A DNA stretch of 64,000 nucleotides, from the NCBI RefSeq assembly GCF_004125265.1, contig NZ_RDTE01000003.1, forward strand, positions 4,402,001 through 4,466,000. Direction: 5' to 3'. A program made the position numbers and the translations under genes. The notes beneath the pieces were generated by a model that worked only from the letters and a program-made list of their open reading frames with translations, ran no database searches and was not told the origin of the DNA. The stretch is from Streptomyces lydicus (GTDB taxonomy: Bacteria > Actinomycetota > Actinomycetes > Streptomycetales > Streptomycetaceae). Shown here piece by piece: positions 1 through 8,344 of this stretch (position 1 is the first letter of the stretch; each line of letters opens with the position of its first letter).

Positions 1-118
1 CGCCTCGGACGCGTCCGGCAGTGACACCACGGCCCGCGTCCTGGGCGCCATCGGCATCGTCGTCGGCGTCATCGGAGTCGGCTTCGGGGTGTTCGCCGGC
101 CGGCGCCGCAGCGCCTGA
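1..118 (+). CDS. ycnI: YcnI-type copper-associated protein, C-terminal end (partial)
   Basis: Only the last 38 codons are present (frame starts at base 2, stop TGA at 116-118). They encode a Ser/Asp-rich stretch, one hydrophobic helix and a terminal RRRSA, the usual tail of actinobacterial YcnI (DUF1775) proteins: an exported domain anchored by a C-terminal helix with a positive stop-transfer end. The identification rests mainly on position, because YcnI normally precedes Sco and ECuC in this operon. The copper-binding domain lies outside the window. Confidence 0.6.
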   Translation, partial: ASDASGSDTTARVLGAIGIVVGVIGVGFGVFAGRRRSA

Positions 119-204
119 CCACCGGCGGGGGCCGGCGCCGGACCGCGCCGGCCCGCCAACCATTCCCGGACAAACGGGATTTCCAGATACAGGATTTATC
201 TGCA

Positions 205-849
205 ATGCACAGAAGGACCCTGCTCGCGTCCGCCCTGGCGGCGGCCGCGGCTTTCAGCCTGACCGCCTGCAACGGCGACGACAACAAGCCCGCCGCCGAG
301 GTCTCCGGGGGCACCGCGGCCAAGCCGATCGTCACGCTCGACAGCCCCCTGGCGAAGCCGGACCTCGTCCTGACCGACACCAGCGGCAAGAAGTACGACC
401 TGGTGGAGAAGACCAAGGGCCACCCGACGCTGATCTACTTCGGTTACACCAACTGCCCGGACGTCTGTCCGCTGACGATGGCCAACATCGCGGTCGCGGT
501 GAAGCAGCTGCCGGCGGCCGAACGGAAGGATCTGCGGGTCGTCTTCATCACCTCCGACCCGGAGCGTGACACCCCGGCCGCGCTCAAGAAGTGGCTCGGC
601 GGTATCGACAAGGACTTCACCGGTCTGACCGGCAGCTTCGCCACCATCCAGGGGGGTGCGCGCGACGTCAACATCGGGATCGAGAAGCCGGTCAAGAAGA
701 AGAACGGCGATGTGGTGTCCACCCATGGTGCGCAGGTGCTGCTGACCTCCCCCAAGGACGACAAGATCCACTGGATGGGCATGCAGGAGGCGACCTCCGA
801 CAACTACACCAAGGCACTTCCGAAGATCGTCAAGGGGCAGAACCCGTGA
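205..849 (+). CDS. sco: Sco (SCO1/SenC) copper chaperone lipoprotein
   Basis: Extracytoplasmic thioredoxin-fold copper chaperone that, in Streptomyces lividans, passes copper to cytochrome c oxidase and is tied to morphological development. The 214-residue protein has a lipoprotein signal with lipobox LTAC (Cys22), then the CxxxC copper motif (Cys84, Cys88, context NCPDVCPLT) and the third ligand His174 (VSTHGAQV). Length is normal. It starts 86 nt after YcnI and its stop overlaps the GTG of the next gene (GTGA), indicating translational coupling. A small inverted repeat (TCCCG, 6 nt, CGGGA) at 164-179 lies upstream; I see no strong Shine-Dalgarno sequence. Confidence 0.93.
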   Translation: MHRRTLLASALAAAAAFSLTACNGDDNKPAAEVSGGTAAKPIVTLDSPLAKPDLVLTDTSGKKYDLVEKTKGHPTLIYFGYTNCPDVCPLTMANIAVAVKQLPAAERKDLRVVFITSDPERDTPAALKKWLGGIDKDFTGLTGSFATIQGGARDVNIGIEKPVKKKNGDVVSTHGAQVLLTSPKDDKIHWMGMQEATSDNYTKALPKIVKGQNP

Positions 850-1295
850 ACCGCCGCAGCACCCTCGCCGCCGCCCTCACCGTCACCACCGCTCTCGTCC
901 TGGCGGGCTGCGGCGGCGCGGACGGCGCACCGCAGCTCAAGGTCGACGGCCCGTACATGCCCCAGCCGGTCGACCAGAACATGGCCGGCGCGTACTTCAC
1001 GGTCAAGAACAGCGGTGACACCGCGGACAAGCTCACCTCGGTCACCAGCGACCTGTCCAAGGACATCACGCTCCACAAGACGGCCGGCACCAAGATGGAG
1101 CAGGTCAACTCGCTGGCGATACCGGCGGGCGGCGAGCTGCGGCTCAGCCGCGGCGGCAACCACCTGATGTTCATGGGGCTGAAGAAGAAGCCGGCCGAGG
1201 GCGACAAGGTGGCCATCGAGCTGCACTTCGCCACCGCCGGTCCGATCAAGGTGACGGTCCCGGTCAAGGCCCTCACCTACGCACCGAAGAAGTAG
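846..1295 (+). CDS. ecuC: ECuC, PCuAC-type periplasmic Cu(I) chaperone lipoprotein
   Basis: PCuAC/DUF461-family lipoprotein of 149 residues that binds Cu(I) outside the membrane and hands it to Sco. The lipobox Cys is residue 22 (LAGC). The family motif is complete and correctly spaced: His77, Met84, His106 and Met108, that is Hx6M, 21 residues, HxM. GTG at 846 was chosen because it overlaps the sco stop codon and directly precedes a lipoprotein signal; an in-frame ATG further upstream would read through sco in another frame. About 126 nt separate it from the next gene. Confidence 0.92.
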   Translation: MNRRSTLAAALTVTTALVLAGCGGADGAPQLKVDGPYMPQPVDQNMAGAYFTVKNSGDTADKLTSVTSDLSKDITLHKTAGTKMEQVNSLAIPAGGELRLSRGGNHLMFMGLKKKPAEGDKVAIELHFATAGPIKVTVPVKALTYAPKK

Positions 1296-1421
1296 CCGGG
1301 GACGGAAGCGGCAAACAGGGACCAGGGACCAGAGACCGAAGAACCGCACAGGCCGTACGGACCAGCGACGGATCACCGCACGGGCCGTACAGAAAAAACG
1401 GGAGTAAGGGGAGCGATCACT

Positions 1422-3647
1422 ATGGTCACCACCGGGCTCGGGCCGCGACGGTCGGCCGTGCTGCGCCTGCTGGTCGTCGCGGTGGCACTGGCCGGCGCGC
1501 TGATCGGCGGGTTCGGCGGCGCCGCCCCGGCCTCGGCGCATGCCGCGCTGACCGGGAGCACCCCCGTCCAGGGTTCGGTGGTGGACCACGCCCCCGAGCA
1601 GGTGACGCTCACCTTCTCCGAAGGTGTCGCGATGGGCGACAGCTCGATCCGGGTGCTGGATCCGCGGGGCAAACGGGTGGACCGCGGCAAGCTGCTCAAC
1701 CTGAGCAGCGGCAACGTCGTCAAATACGGTGCGGGGCTGCCGCCGGGGCTCGGCAACGGCACCTACACCGTCACCTGGCAGGCGGTCTCCGCCGACAGCC
1801 ATCCCGTCTCCGGCGCCTTCACCTTCTCGGTGGGCGCGCCCTCCAAGGCTTCGGCCCCGGTGCCGCAGCAGAAAGCCGGCGGCGGGCTTGTCGGCGCGCT
1901 CTACGGCGTCGCCCGTTACCTCGCCTACGCCGGGTTCATCCTGCTCATCGGCGGCGCGGCCTTCGTGGTGGCCTGCCGGCCGGCCGCCGCCCTCGTACGG
2001 TCCGTGCAGCGGCTGGTCGTCCAGGGGTGGGCGCTGCTGGCCGGCACCACCGTGGTGATGCTGCTGCTGCGCACCCCGTACACCGGGTCCGGCGACCTCG
2101 CCGATGTCTTCGACCTCGCCGGCCTCCAGCAGGTCCTGGTCACCAAGCCGGGCGCGGCGCTGGTGTCCCGGCTGCTGCTGCTCGCCGCCGCGGCGCTGTT
2201 CGTGGCGGTGCTCTTCGGGACGTTCGCGCGGCTGCACGAGCCGGTGTCGGACGAGGCGCCGGCTCCGGGGCCGACTCCGGGAGAGGGGTCGGCAGCGGGC
2301 GGGGAGCCGGTACGGGGAGAGGCGCCGGCTGCCGGGCCATCGGCGGAGGGGAGTGCGCCGGACGGGGCGGACGAGGCTGACGGCGCGGACTCCGGGGAGC
2401 AGGGCACCGACGCCGCCGGGCAGCCGGCCGTGGAGGCTGCCGAGCAGCCGGCCTTGGACGCCGCCGACCTCGCCAGGCAGCGCCGGGACCTCACCTTCGG
2501 GCTCGCCTTCGGCGGGGTGATCGTCGCCGCGGGGCTCGCCGCTACCTGGGCGCTGGCCGAACATGCCTCGACGGGTCTGCAGACCGCCGTCGCGATGCCG
2601 GTCGATGTGCTGCATCTGCTGGCGGTCGCCACCTGGCTGGGCGGGCTGGCGGCGCTGGTGGTGTCGCTGTACTGGGGGCCGCCCGTCGAGCGGAGGGCCG
2701 TACGCCGCTTCTCGCGGATCGCGTTCGGCTCCGTGCTGGTGCTGGTGGCCACCGGTGTGTATCAGTCCTGGCGGCAGGTCGGCAGCTGGCGGGCGCTGAC
2801 CGACACCACCTACGGGTGGCTGCTGCTGCTCAAGGTGGGCCTGGTCGTGGTGCTCGTCGGGATCGCCGGGGTGTCGCGGCGGTGGACGGGGCGGCTGGCC
2901 GAGGTCCAGGTGGCTGAGAAGGACAAGGAGACGGAGGAGGACCGGGAGACGGAGGAGGACCGCGAGGCGGAGAAAGACCGGGAAGCGGAGAAAGACCGGG
3001 AAGCGGAGAAGGCGGCCGTCGGCGCCTTGGCCGCCACCGACGCCGCCACCTCATCGGCGAACACCCCCGACCCCGCCCGCGCCGCCCAACTCGCCCGGCA
3101 GCAGGCCGCGTTGCGTACCGCCCGTACCAAGCGGCAGCGCGACGCCGATCCGGAGCGGCTGGCGCTGCGCCGGTCGGTGCTGGCCGAGGCGTCCGTCGCC
3201 GTCGTCCTGCTGGTGGTGACCACGGTGCTGACGGCCACCGAACCGGCCCGCACCGAGGAGGCGGTCAAGGCCCGCTCGGGCGGGCAGACCACCGCGAGCA
3301 GCGGGCCCCAGGTGCTGAAGATCCCGTTCGACACCGGCGGCCCGGGCGGCAAGGGCACCGCCCGCCTCGACCTCGATCCGGGGCGCAGCGGCAGCGCCAA
3401 CGCCCTGCGGCTGCGGATCTCGGACCCGTCGGGCAAGGCGGTCGACGTCCCCGAGGTGAAGGTCTCCTTCACCCAGAAGGCCAAGAAGATCGGGCCGCTG
3501 CCGATCGTCCCGAAGCACCTCGGCAAGGGCCGGTGGCGCGCGGACGGGGTCCAGCTGCCGGTCCCGGGGCAGTGGCAGCTCTCGCTGCTCGTACGGACCT
3601 CCGACATCGACCAGGTGACCGAGATCAAGAACGTGAAGATCGGCTGA
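1422..3647 (+). CDS. CopC-CopD fusion (YcnJ-like) copper protein
   Basis: A 741-residue fusion. A signal peptide ends at ASA/H, giving mature N-terminal His40, the first ligand of the CopC Cu(II) site; Asp125 and His127 (SADSHP) are the likely partners. After a helix near residue 165 comes a multi-helix CopD membrane domain, interrupted by a Pro/Gly/Glu-rich cytoplasmic-type loop (about 280-340). A very unusual Glu/Lys/Asp/Arg repeat tract (about 500-530, units like DREAEK) follows before the last helix and a C-terminal beta-rich exported domain. ATG 1422 follows a purine-rich ribosome site. The family is thought to import or retain copper; its stop overlaps the dtpA start (TGATG). Confidence 0.88.
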   Translation: MVTTGLGPRRSAVLRLLVVAVALAGALIGGFGGAAPASAHAALTGSTPVQGSVVDHAPEQVTLTFSEGVAMGDSSIRVLDPRGKRVDRGKLLNLSSGNVVKYGAGLPPGLGNGTYTVTWQAVSADSHPVSGAFTFSVGAPSKASAPVPQQKAGGGLVGALYGVARYLAYAGFILLIGGAAFVVACRPAAALVRSVQRLVVQGWALLAGTTVVMLLLRTPYTGSGDLADVFDLAGLQQVLVTKPGAALVSRLLLLAAAALFVAVLFGTFARLHEPVSDEAPAPGPTPGEGSAAGGEPVRGEAPAAGPSAEGSAPDGADEADGADSGEQGTDAAGQPAVEAAEQPALDAADLARQRRDLTFGLAFGGVIVAAGLAATWALAEHASTGLQTAVAMPVDVLHLLAVATWLGGLAALVVSLYWGPPVERRAVRRFSRIAFGSVLVLVATGVYQSWRQVGSWRALTDTTYGWLLLLKVGLVVVLVGIAGVSRRWTGRLAEVQVAEKDKETEEDRETEEDREAEKDREAEKDREAEKAAVGALAATDAATSSANTPDPARAAQLARQQAALRTARTKRQRDADPERLALRRSVLAEASVAVVLLVVTTVLTATEPARTEEAVKARSGGQTTASSGPQVLKIPFDTGGPGGKGTARLDLDPGRSGSANALRLRISDPSGKAVDVPEVKVSFTQKAKKIGPLPIVPKHLGKGRWRADGVQLPVPGQWQLSLLVRTSDIDQVTEIKNVKIG

Positions 3648-5086
3648 TGAGCAAGCAGACGTCCGGCAAGAAGGCGCCCGGCAAGGTGGCGCCCGGGAAG
3701 ACGGCATCCGGGAAGAAGACCCCGGGCGCCCGGTCCGCGGGTGCGCCGTCCGCCGGGGCGGACGGCGCAGCGGGCGTGCCCGCACCGGCCGCCGCCCCGG
3801 CGCCCGAAACCCGCAGCTCCCCCTCGCCCGCCCCCTCCCCCTCGCCGGAGCTCTCCCGCCGCCGGCTGCTCGGCACCGTCGGCGCGGCGGGCGCGGCCGG
3901 GCTGGTCGTCGGCGGGGCCGGCGGCGCCCTCGGGGTCGCCGCCACGCAGTCCGGCCCGCAGGACGGCGCCGCCAAGGCCGTGACCAGCATCGGATCGACC
4001 GAGGTGCCGTTCCGGACGGCGCGCGCCGGGCACCAGTCGGGGATCACCACCCCGCTGCAGGCCACCGGGCATCTGATCGCCTTCGACCTGGCACCGGACG
4101 CGGACCGCAAGGCCGCCGCCGCACTGCTGCGCCGCTGGTCGCGGACGGCCGAGGAGCTGATGGCCGGGCGGACCCCGGATGCCGACACGGGGGTCGCGCT
4201 CGACGCGGGCCCGTCGTCGCTGACCGTCACCTTCGGCTTCGGCCACAGCTTCTTCGGCCGTACCGGCCTGACGAAGCGGCGGCCCGTACAGCTCGATCCG
4301 CTGCCCGACTTCTCGGCCGATGCGCTGGACACCGGGCGCAGCAACGGAGACCTGTGGATACAGATCGGCGCCGATGACGCGCTGGTCGCCTTCCACGCGC
4401 TGCGCGCACTGCAGAAGGACGCGGCCGGAGCTGCGCGGCTGCGCTGGCAGATGAACGGCTTCAACCGCACCCCGGGCGCCACCGCGCGCCCGATGACCGC
4501 ACGCAATCTGATGGGCCAGATCGACGGCACCAACAACCCCAAACCGTCGGACAAGGACTTCGACGAGCGGATCTTCGTGGGGCGGGACGCCGACCAGGAC
4601 TGGATGCACGGCGGTTCGTACGCCGTCGTCCGCCGGATCCGGATGCTGCTGGACGACTGGGAGAAGCGCTCCCGGCACGAGCAGGAGCGGGTCATCGGGC
4701 GCCGCAAGGACAACGGCGCGCCGCTGACCGGCGGCTCGGAGACCACCCCGATGCGGCTGGACGCGAACGGCCCGGACGGTCAGCCCGTCATCCCGGCGAA
4801 CGCGCACGCCCGGATCGCGGCGCCGGAGTCCAACCAGGGCGCGGCGATGCTGCGCCGCCCGTTCTCCTTCCACGACGGGTTCCGGGAGGACGGCGCCCCG
4901 GACGCCGGGCTGCTCTTCGTCTGCTGGCAGGCCGACCCGCTGCGCGCCTTCACCCAGGTCCAGCGGAAGCTGGACCGCGGGGACGCGCTGTCGCGGTTCC
5001 TGCGGCACGAGGCGAGCGGGCTGTACGCGGTGCCCCCGGCGGCCGCACCGGGCGACTACGTGGGCCGGCCGCTGCTGGAGGGCTGA
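3647..5086 (+). CDS. dtpA: Tat-exported DyP-type haem peroxidase DtpA
   Basis: Dye-decolourising peroxidase of 479 residues. In S. lividans this operon partner acts with Sco and ECuC in maturation of the copper radical oxidase GlxA. The N-terminus is unusually long: about 70 residues of Lys/Pro/Gly repeats (SGKK.PGK.A type) and Pro/Ser before the twin-arginine motif SRRRLLG (residues 70-76). The DyP motif GQIDG is at 290-294 (distal Asp293), the predicted proximal haem ligand is His387 (context NAHARI) and the distal Arg is Arg403 (MLRR). Start chosen from the 1-nt overlap with the copCD stop. Confidence 0.93.
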   Translation: MSKQTSGKKAPGKVAPGKTASGKKTPGARSAGAPSAGADGAAGVPAPAAAPAPETRSSPSPAPSPSPELSRRRLLGTVGAAGAAGLVVGGAGGALGVAATQSGPQDGAAKAVTSIGSTEVPFRTARAGHQSGITTPLQATGHLIAFDLAPDADRKAAAALLRRWSRTAEELMAGRTPDADTGVALDAGPSSLTVTFGFGHSFFGRTGLTKRRPVQLDPLPDFSADALDTGRSNGDLWIQIGADDALVAFHALRALQKDAAGAARLRWQMNGFNRTPGATARPMTARNLMGQIDGTNNPKPSDKDFDERIFVGRDADQDWMHGGSYAVVRRIRMLLDDWEKRSRHEQERVIGRRKDNGAPLTGGSETTPMRLDANGPDGQPVIPANAHARIAAPESNQGAAMLRRPFSFHDGFREDGAPDAGLLFVCWQADPLRAFTQVQRKLDRGDALSRFLRHEASGLYAVPPAAAPGDYVGRPLLEG

Positions 5087-5125
5087 GGAAGCCGGCCCGG
5101 AAGGCCGAGGAGGCCCGCCCCTACC

Positions 5126-5225
5126 GGAGGACCGGGGAAACCGGCCGCCCTGGAGGACCGGGGAAGTCGTCCCCTCCTGGAGGACCGGGCAGGCCGGCCG
5201 CTGCCGGGAGGGCCGGGGAACGGCC
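5126..5225. repeat. ~27-bp imperfect tandem repeat downstream of dtpA
   Basis: About 3.5 units beginning GGAGGACCGGG start at 5126, 5152, 5179 and 5206. They lie in the 269-bp gap between dtpA and pheA, which holds no gene. The last unit is more diverged. Confidence 0.6.
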
Positions 5226-5355
5226 CCGGCGGGCAGCCCCGCGGAACCCGTCCCTCCACAGAAGTCCCGCCCGGTTCCGCGGGGCTGGGTATCGTGGCAG
5301 GACAGGGAGTAGATCGGCGGGGTGCCCCCGCAGTCACGCGAGGGAGTCCTTATCC

Positions 5356-6282
5356 ATGTCGGCCAGCCGCTATACCTACCTCGGCCCCGAGGGCACGTTC
5401 ACGGAGGCCGCGCTGCGCACGCTTCCCGAGGCGGCGACCCGCGAGCTGGTGCCGATGGTGTCGGTGCCGGCCGCCCTGGACGCGGTGCGCGACGGTGAGG
5501 CCGCCGCGGCGCTGGTGCCGATCGAGAACTCCGTCGAGGGCGGGGTGACCACCACGCTCGACGAACTGGCCGCAGGCCGGCCGCTGATGATCTACCGCGA
5601 GGTGCTGCTGCCGATCGCCTTCGCGCTGCTCGTCCGCCCCGGTACTGCGCTCACCGATGTGAAGACGGTGACCGGGCACCCGGTCGCCCAGCCGCAGGTG
5701 CGCAAGTGGCTGGCGGCCCAACTCCCGGAGGCCGTATGGGAGTCGGCGGCCTCGAATGCCGACGGTGCACGGCTGGTGCAGGAGGGCCGCTACGACGGTG
5801 CCTTCGCGGGCGAGTTCGCCGCGGCGACCTACGGCCTGGAGCCGCTGGTCACCGACATCCATGACGCACAGAACGCGGCCACCCGCTTCGTGCTGGTGGG
5901 CCGCCCGGCCCGGCCCGCGGCGCCCACCGGCAGCGACAAGACCTCGGTCGTGCTGTGGCTGGCCGAGGACCACCCCGGTGCGCTGCTCGAACTGCTGCAG
6001 GAATACGCCGTGCGCGGGGTGAGCATGATGCGGATCGAGTCCCGGCCGACCGGGGAGGGCATCGGCCGCTACTGCTTCTCCGTGGACTGCGAGGGGCACC
6101 TCACCGACCGCCGGGTCAGCGAGGTGCTGATGGGCCTCAAGCGGGTCTGCCGCGAGGTGCGGTTCCTCGGCTCCTATCCGCGGGCGGACGAGGCGCCGCC
6201 GAGCGTGCGGCGGCAGATGACGGACGCGGCCTTCACCGAGGCATCGGACTGGCTGACGCGCTGCATGGACGGGCGGGGCTGA
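5356..6282 (+). CDS. pheA: Prephenate dehydratase
   Basis: Converts prephenate to phenylpyruvate, the committed step to phenylalanine. The 308-residue protein has the two-lobed dehydratase domain (1-185) with the catalytic TRF triplet at 176-178, then a C-terminal ACT domain with the phenylalanine-binding ESRP motif at 228-231, so it should be feedback-inhibited. It is a free-standing monofunctional enzyme, as usual in actinobacteria. ATG 5356 follows GAGGGAG. It is monocistronic: the 5' gap holds the repeats above, and a hairpin follows the stop. Confidence 0.97.
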   Translation: MSASRYTYLGPEGTFTEAALRTLPEAATRELVPMVSVPAALDAVRDGEAAAALVPIENSVEGGVTTTLDELAAGRPLMIYREVLLPIAFALLVRPGTALTDVKTVTGHPVAQPQVRKWLAAQLPEAVWESAASNADGARLVQEGRYDGAFAGEFAAATYGLEPLVTDIHDAQNAATRFVLVGRPARPAAPTGSDKTSVVLWLAEDHPGALLELLQEYAVRGVSMMRIESRPTGEGIGRYCFSVDCEGHLTDRRVSEVLMGLKRVCREVRFLGSYPRADEAPPSVRRQMTDAAFTEASDWLTRCMDGRG

Positions 6283-6295
6283 GCCGGTGACGGGT

Positions 6296-6328
6296 GCTCC
6301 GCGGCCCGGCCTGCGGGTCCTGCGGAGC
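6296..6328 (+). terminator. Possible pheA terminator hairpin
   Basis: Arms GCTCCGC (6296-6302) and GCGGAGC (6322-6328) are perfect complements around a 19-nt GC-rich loop, starting 14 nt after the pheA stop. There is no T-run, as is common in Streptomyces. Confidence 0.35.
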
Positions 6329-6360
6329 AGCACGACCTGCAGCTTTGGAGGGGCTGTGGG

Positions 6361-6754
6361 TTATCCACAAAGTTATCCACAGGCCCGGTTCTCGACCTGT
6401 GGGTAAGTCGACATGAGAATCGGGCAGAGTCGACATATCGCCCTACTGACCACACACCACTCCACAGCACCGCACGTCGGGCGCCGTCAGCACAATTCGC
6501 GTGATCAATCCTTTAGGGCGAGGTAATCCCACACGAAAGAGTGCGTGAACGGGGTTTGGACAGGGAATCCAGAGCCGAGCATTTCGGGGGCGGAATGACC
6601 CGCTCCGACTTCCACAGATCTCACACACAGCCTGTGGATAACGATCCCGAAACCGTTGCCCCCTGTGGACAACCGAGGGATTTCAGGGGATAACCGGGGG
6701 AGGAATCCGGGGGCGCGACCCGCTCCGGCGCCCCGCCAACTCCCGTTGTCCACA
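6361..6754. other. Cluster of DnaA boxes between pheA and serS
   Basis: Six 9-mers match the DnaA box in a gene-free region: TTATCCACA at 6361-6369 and 6373-6381 (+); TTACCCACA at 6398-6406 (-); TTATCCACA at 6633-6641 (-); TTGTCCACA, the Streptomyces consensus, at 6664-6672 (-) and at 6746-6754 (+). The first two are spaced one helical turn apart (12 bp). From memory, S. coelicolor has a high-affinity DnaA-box cluster called D78 in this neighbourhood that titrates DnaA and restrains initiation; this is probably its equivalent. It is not oriC: no dnaA or dnaN is nearby. The rest of 6283-7054 holds no gene. Confidence 0.85.
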
Positions 6755-6917
6755 CTATGGATCACCCGGCGCCCGGATCACGAAAGCCCCATCGCGGACA
6801 GCGCGCAGCTCTCGCGACGGACGCCGCGAAGGCCTCCGACGGCCACACAAAGACTCCCGCCGACCGCGCCGGAGGAGCCCCTTCCCGGTCATCCGCGGCA
6901 CGGAATGCGCGCGCATT

Positions 6918-6952
6918 TCCCACCCGCTTCCCACCCGCTTCCCACCCGTTTT
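6918..6952. repeat. 11-bp tandem repeat CCCACCCGCTT upstream of serS
   Basis: Three near-perfect copies of an 11-mer run in tandem about 100 bp before serS. Just downstream (6979-6995) is a small perfect inverted repeat, TTGCCC and GGGCAA around AAAAC, a possible regulatory site in the serS promoter region. Confidence 0.5.
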
Positions 6953-7042
6953 CCGCCCCTCGACCCGGGGGGAATAAATTGCCCAAAACGGGCAAAATGA
7001 CATGCCGGTGAATATCGCGTCGAGGGGCGGAGCGCGGCCCGG

Positions 7043-7057
7043 TAGCCTGGTGGGGTG
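7043..7057 (+). promoter_or_regulatory. serS leaderless promoter (-10 TAGCCT)
   Basis: TAGCCT at 7043-7048 is followed by 6 nt and then the GTG start at 7055, so transcription should begin at or beside the start codon. No separate ribosome-binding site is visible. The -35 region is weak. Confidence 0.5.
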
Positions 7058-8344
7058 ATTGACCTTCGCCTGCTCCGTGAGGACCCCGACCGTGTGCGCG
7101 CGTCCCAGCGCGCCCGTGGAGAGGACGTCGCACTCGTCGACGCGCTTCTCTCCGCCGACGAGCGGCGCAGGTCGTCCAGCGTCCGCTTCGATGAGCTGCG
7201 TGCCGAGCAGAAGGCGCTCGGCAAGCTCATCCCCAAGGCCTCCGGCGACGAGAAGGCCGTGCTGCTGAAGAAGGCCGGTGAGCTGTCCGCCGCCGTCAAG
7301 GCCGCCGACGCCGCACAGGACGAGGCCAAGGAGGAGACGCAGGCGCTGCTGCAGAAGCTCGGCAACCTCGTCCACCCCGATGTGCCCGTGGGCGGCGAGG
7401 AGGACTTCACCGTCCTGGAGACGCACGGCACGATCCGTGACTTCGCGGCGGAGGGCTTCGAGCCCAAGGACCACCTGGAGATCGGCGAACTGCTCGGCGC
7501 GATCGACGTCGAGCGCGGCGCCAAGGTGTCCGGCTCCCGCTTCTACTACCTCACGGGCGTCGGCGCGCTGCTGGAACTCGCGCTGGTCAACGCCGCCATC
7601 GCGCAGGCCACCGCGGCCGGATTCACGCCGATGCTGACCCCCGCCCTGGTGCGCCCGCGCGCCATGGAGGGCACCGGCTTCCTCGGCCAGGCCGCGGAGA
7701 ACGTCTACCACCTGGAGAAGGACGACTACTACCTGGTCGGCACCTCCGAGGTCCCGCTCGCCGCGTACCACATGGACGAGATCGTCGACGCGGCCAAGCT
7801 GCCGCTGCGCTACGCCGGTTTCTCGCCGTGCTTCCGCCGCGAGGCCGGCACCTACGGCAAGGACACCCGCGGCATCTTCCGGGTCCACCAGTTCGACAAG
7901 GTGGAGATGTTCTCCTACGTCGCGCCGGACGACGCCCAGGCCGAGCACCAGCGACTGCTGGACTGGGAGAAGCAGTGGCTGACCGGTCTGGAGCTGCCGT
8001 TCCAGGTCATCGACGTCGCCACCGGTGACCTCGGCGCCTCGGCCTCCCGCAAGTTCGACTGCGAGGCGTGGATCCCCACCCAGGGCAAGTACCGCGAGCT
8101 GACCTCGGCGTCGAACTGCGACGAGTTCCAGGCGCGGCGGCTCTCGGTCCGGATGCGCGAGACCGTCGACGGCAAGCAGAAGGTCTCTCCGCTGGCGACC
8201 CTCAACGGCACGCTCTGCGCCGTACCGCGCACCATCGTGGCGATCTTCGAGAACCACCAGCAGGCGGACGGCTCCGTGCGCGTCCCCGAGGTGCTCCGCC
8301 CCTACCTGGGCGGCCGGGAGATCCTGGAGCCCGTCGCCAAGTGA
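7055..8344 (+). CDS. serS: Seryl-tRNA synthetase
   Basis: Class II synthetase charging tRNA-Ser (and selenocysteine tRNA where present). The 429 residues start at GTG (MIDLRLLREDPD) with an N-terminal antiparallel coiled-coil arm (about 25-105). The catalytic core follows: motif 2 around FRREAGTYGKDTRG and motif 3 in the segment PLATLNGTLCAVPR. The end is the usual VLRPYLGG followed by a short tail. Length is typical. The next gene overlaps by 4 nt (GTGA), so both are probably co-transcribed from the leaderless promoter. Confidence 0.98.
   Translation: MIDLRLLREDPDRVRASQRARGEDVALVDALLSADERRRSSSVRFDELRAEQKALGKLIPKASGDEKAVLLKKAGELSAAVKAADAAQDEAKEETQALLQKLGNLVHPDVPVGGEEDFTVLETHGTIRDFAAEGFEPKDHLEIGELLGAIDVERGAKVSGSRFYYLTGVGALLELALVNAAIAQATAAGFTPMLTPALVRPRAMEGTGFLGQAAENVYHLEKDDYYLVGTSEVPLAAYHMDEIVDAAKLPLRYAGFSPCFRREAGTYGKDTRGIFRVHQFDKVEMFSYVAPDDAQAEHQRLLDWEKQWLTGLELPFQVIDVATGDLGASASRKFDCEAWIPTQGKYRELTSASNCDEFQARRLSVRMRETVDGKQKVSPLATLNGTLCAVPRTIVAIFENHQQADGSVRVPEVLRPYLGGREILEPVAK

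Noticed and set aside
804..2615. Very long minus-strand open frame (603 codons) opposite ecuC and copCD
   Set aside because: Composition is Arg/Gly/Pro/His-rich without any motif; typical antisense shadow of a high-GC gene whose codon bias keeps the opposite strand open.
6361..6754. Could this be oriC itself?
   Set aside because: No dnaA, dnaN, gyr or rpmH genes adjoin it, only six boxes are present, and there is no AT-rich unwinding element; Streptomyces oriC has many more boxes.
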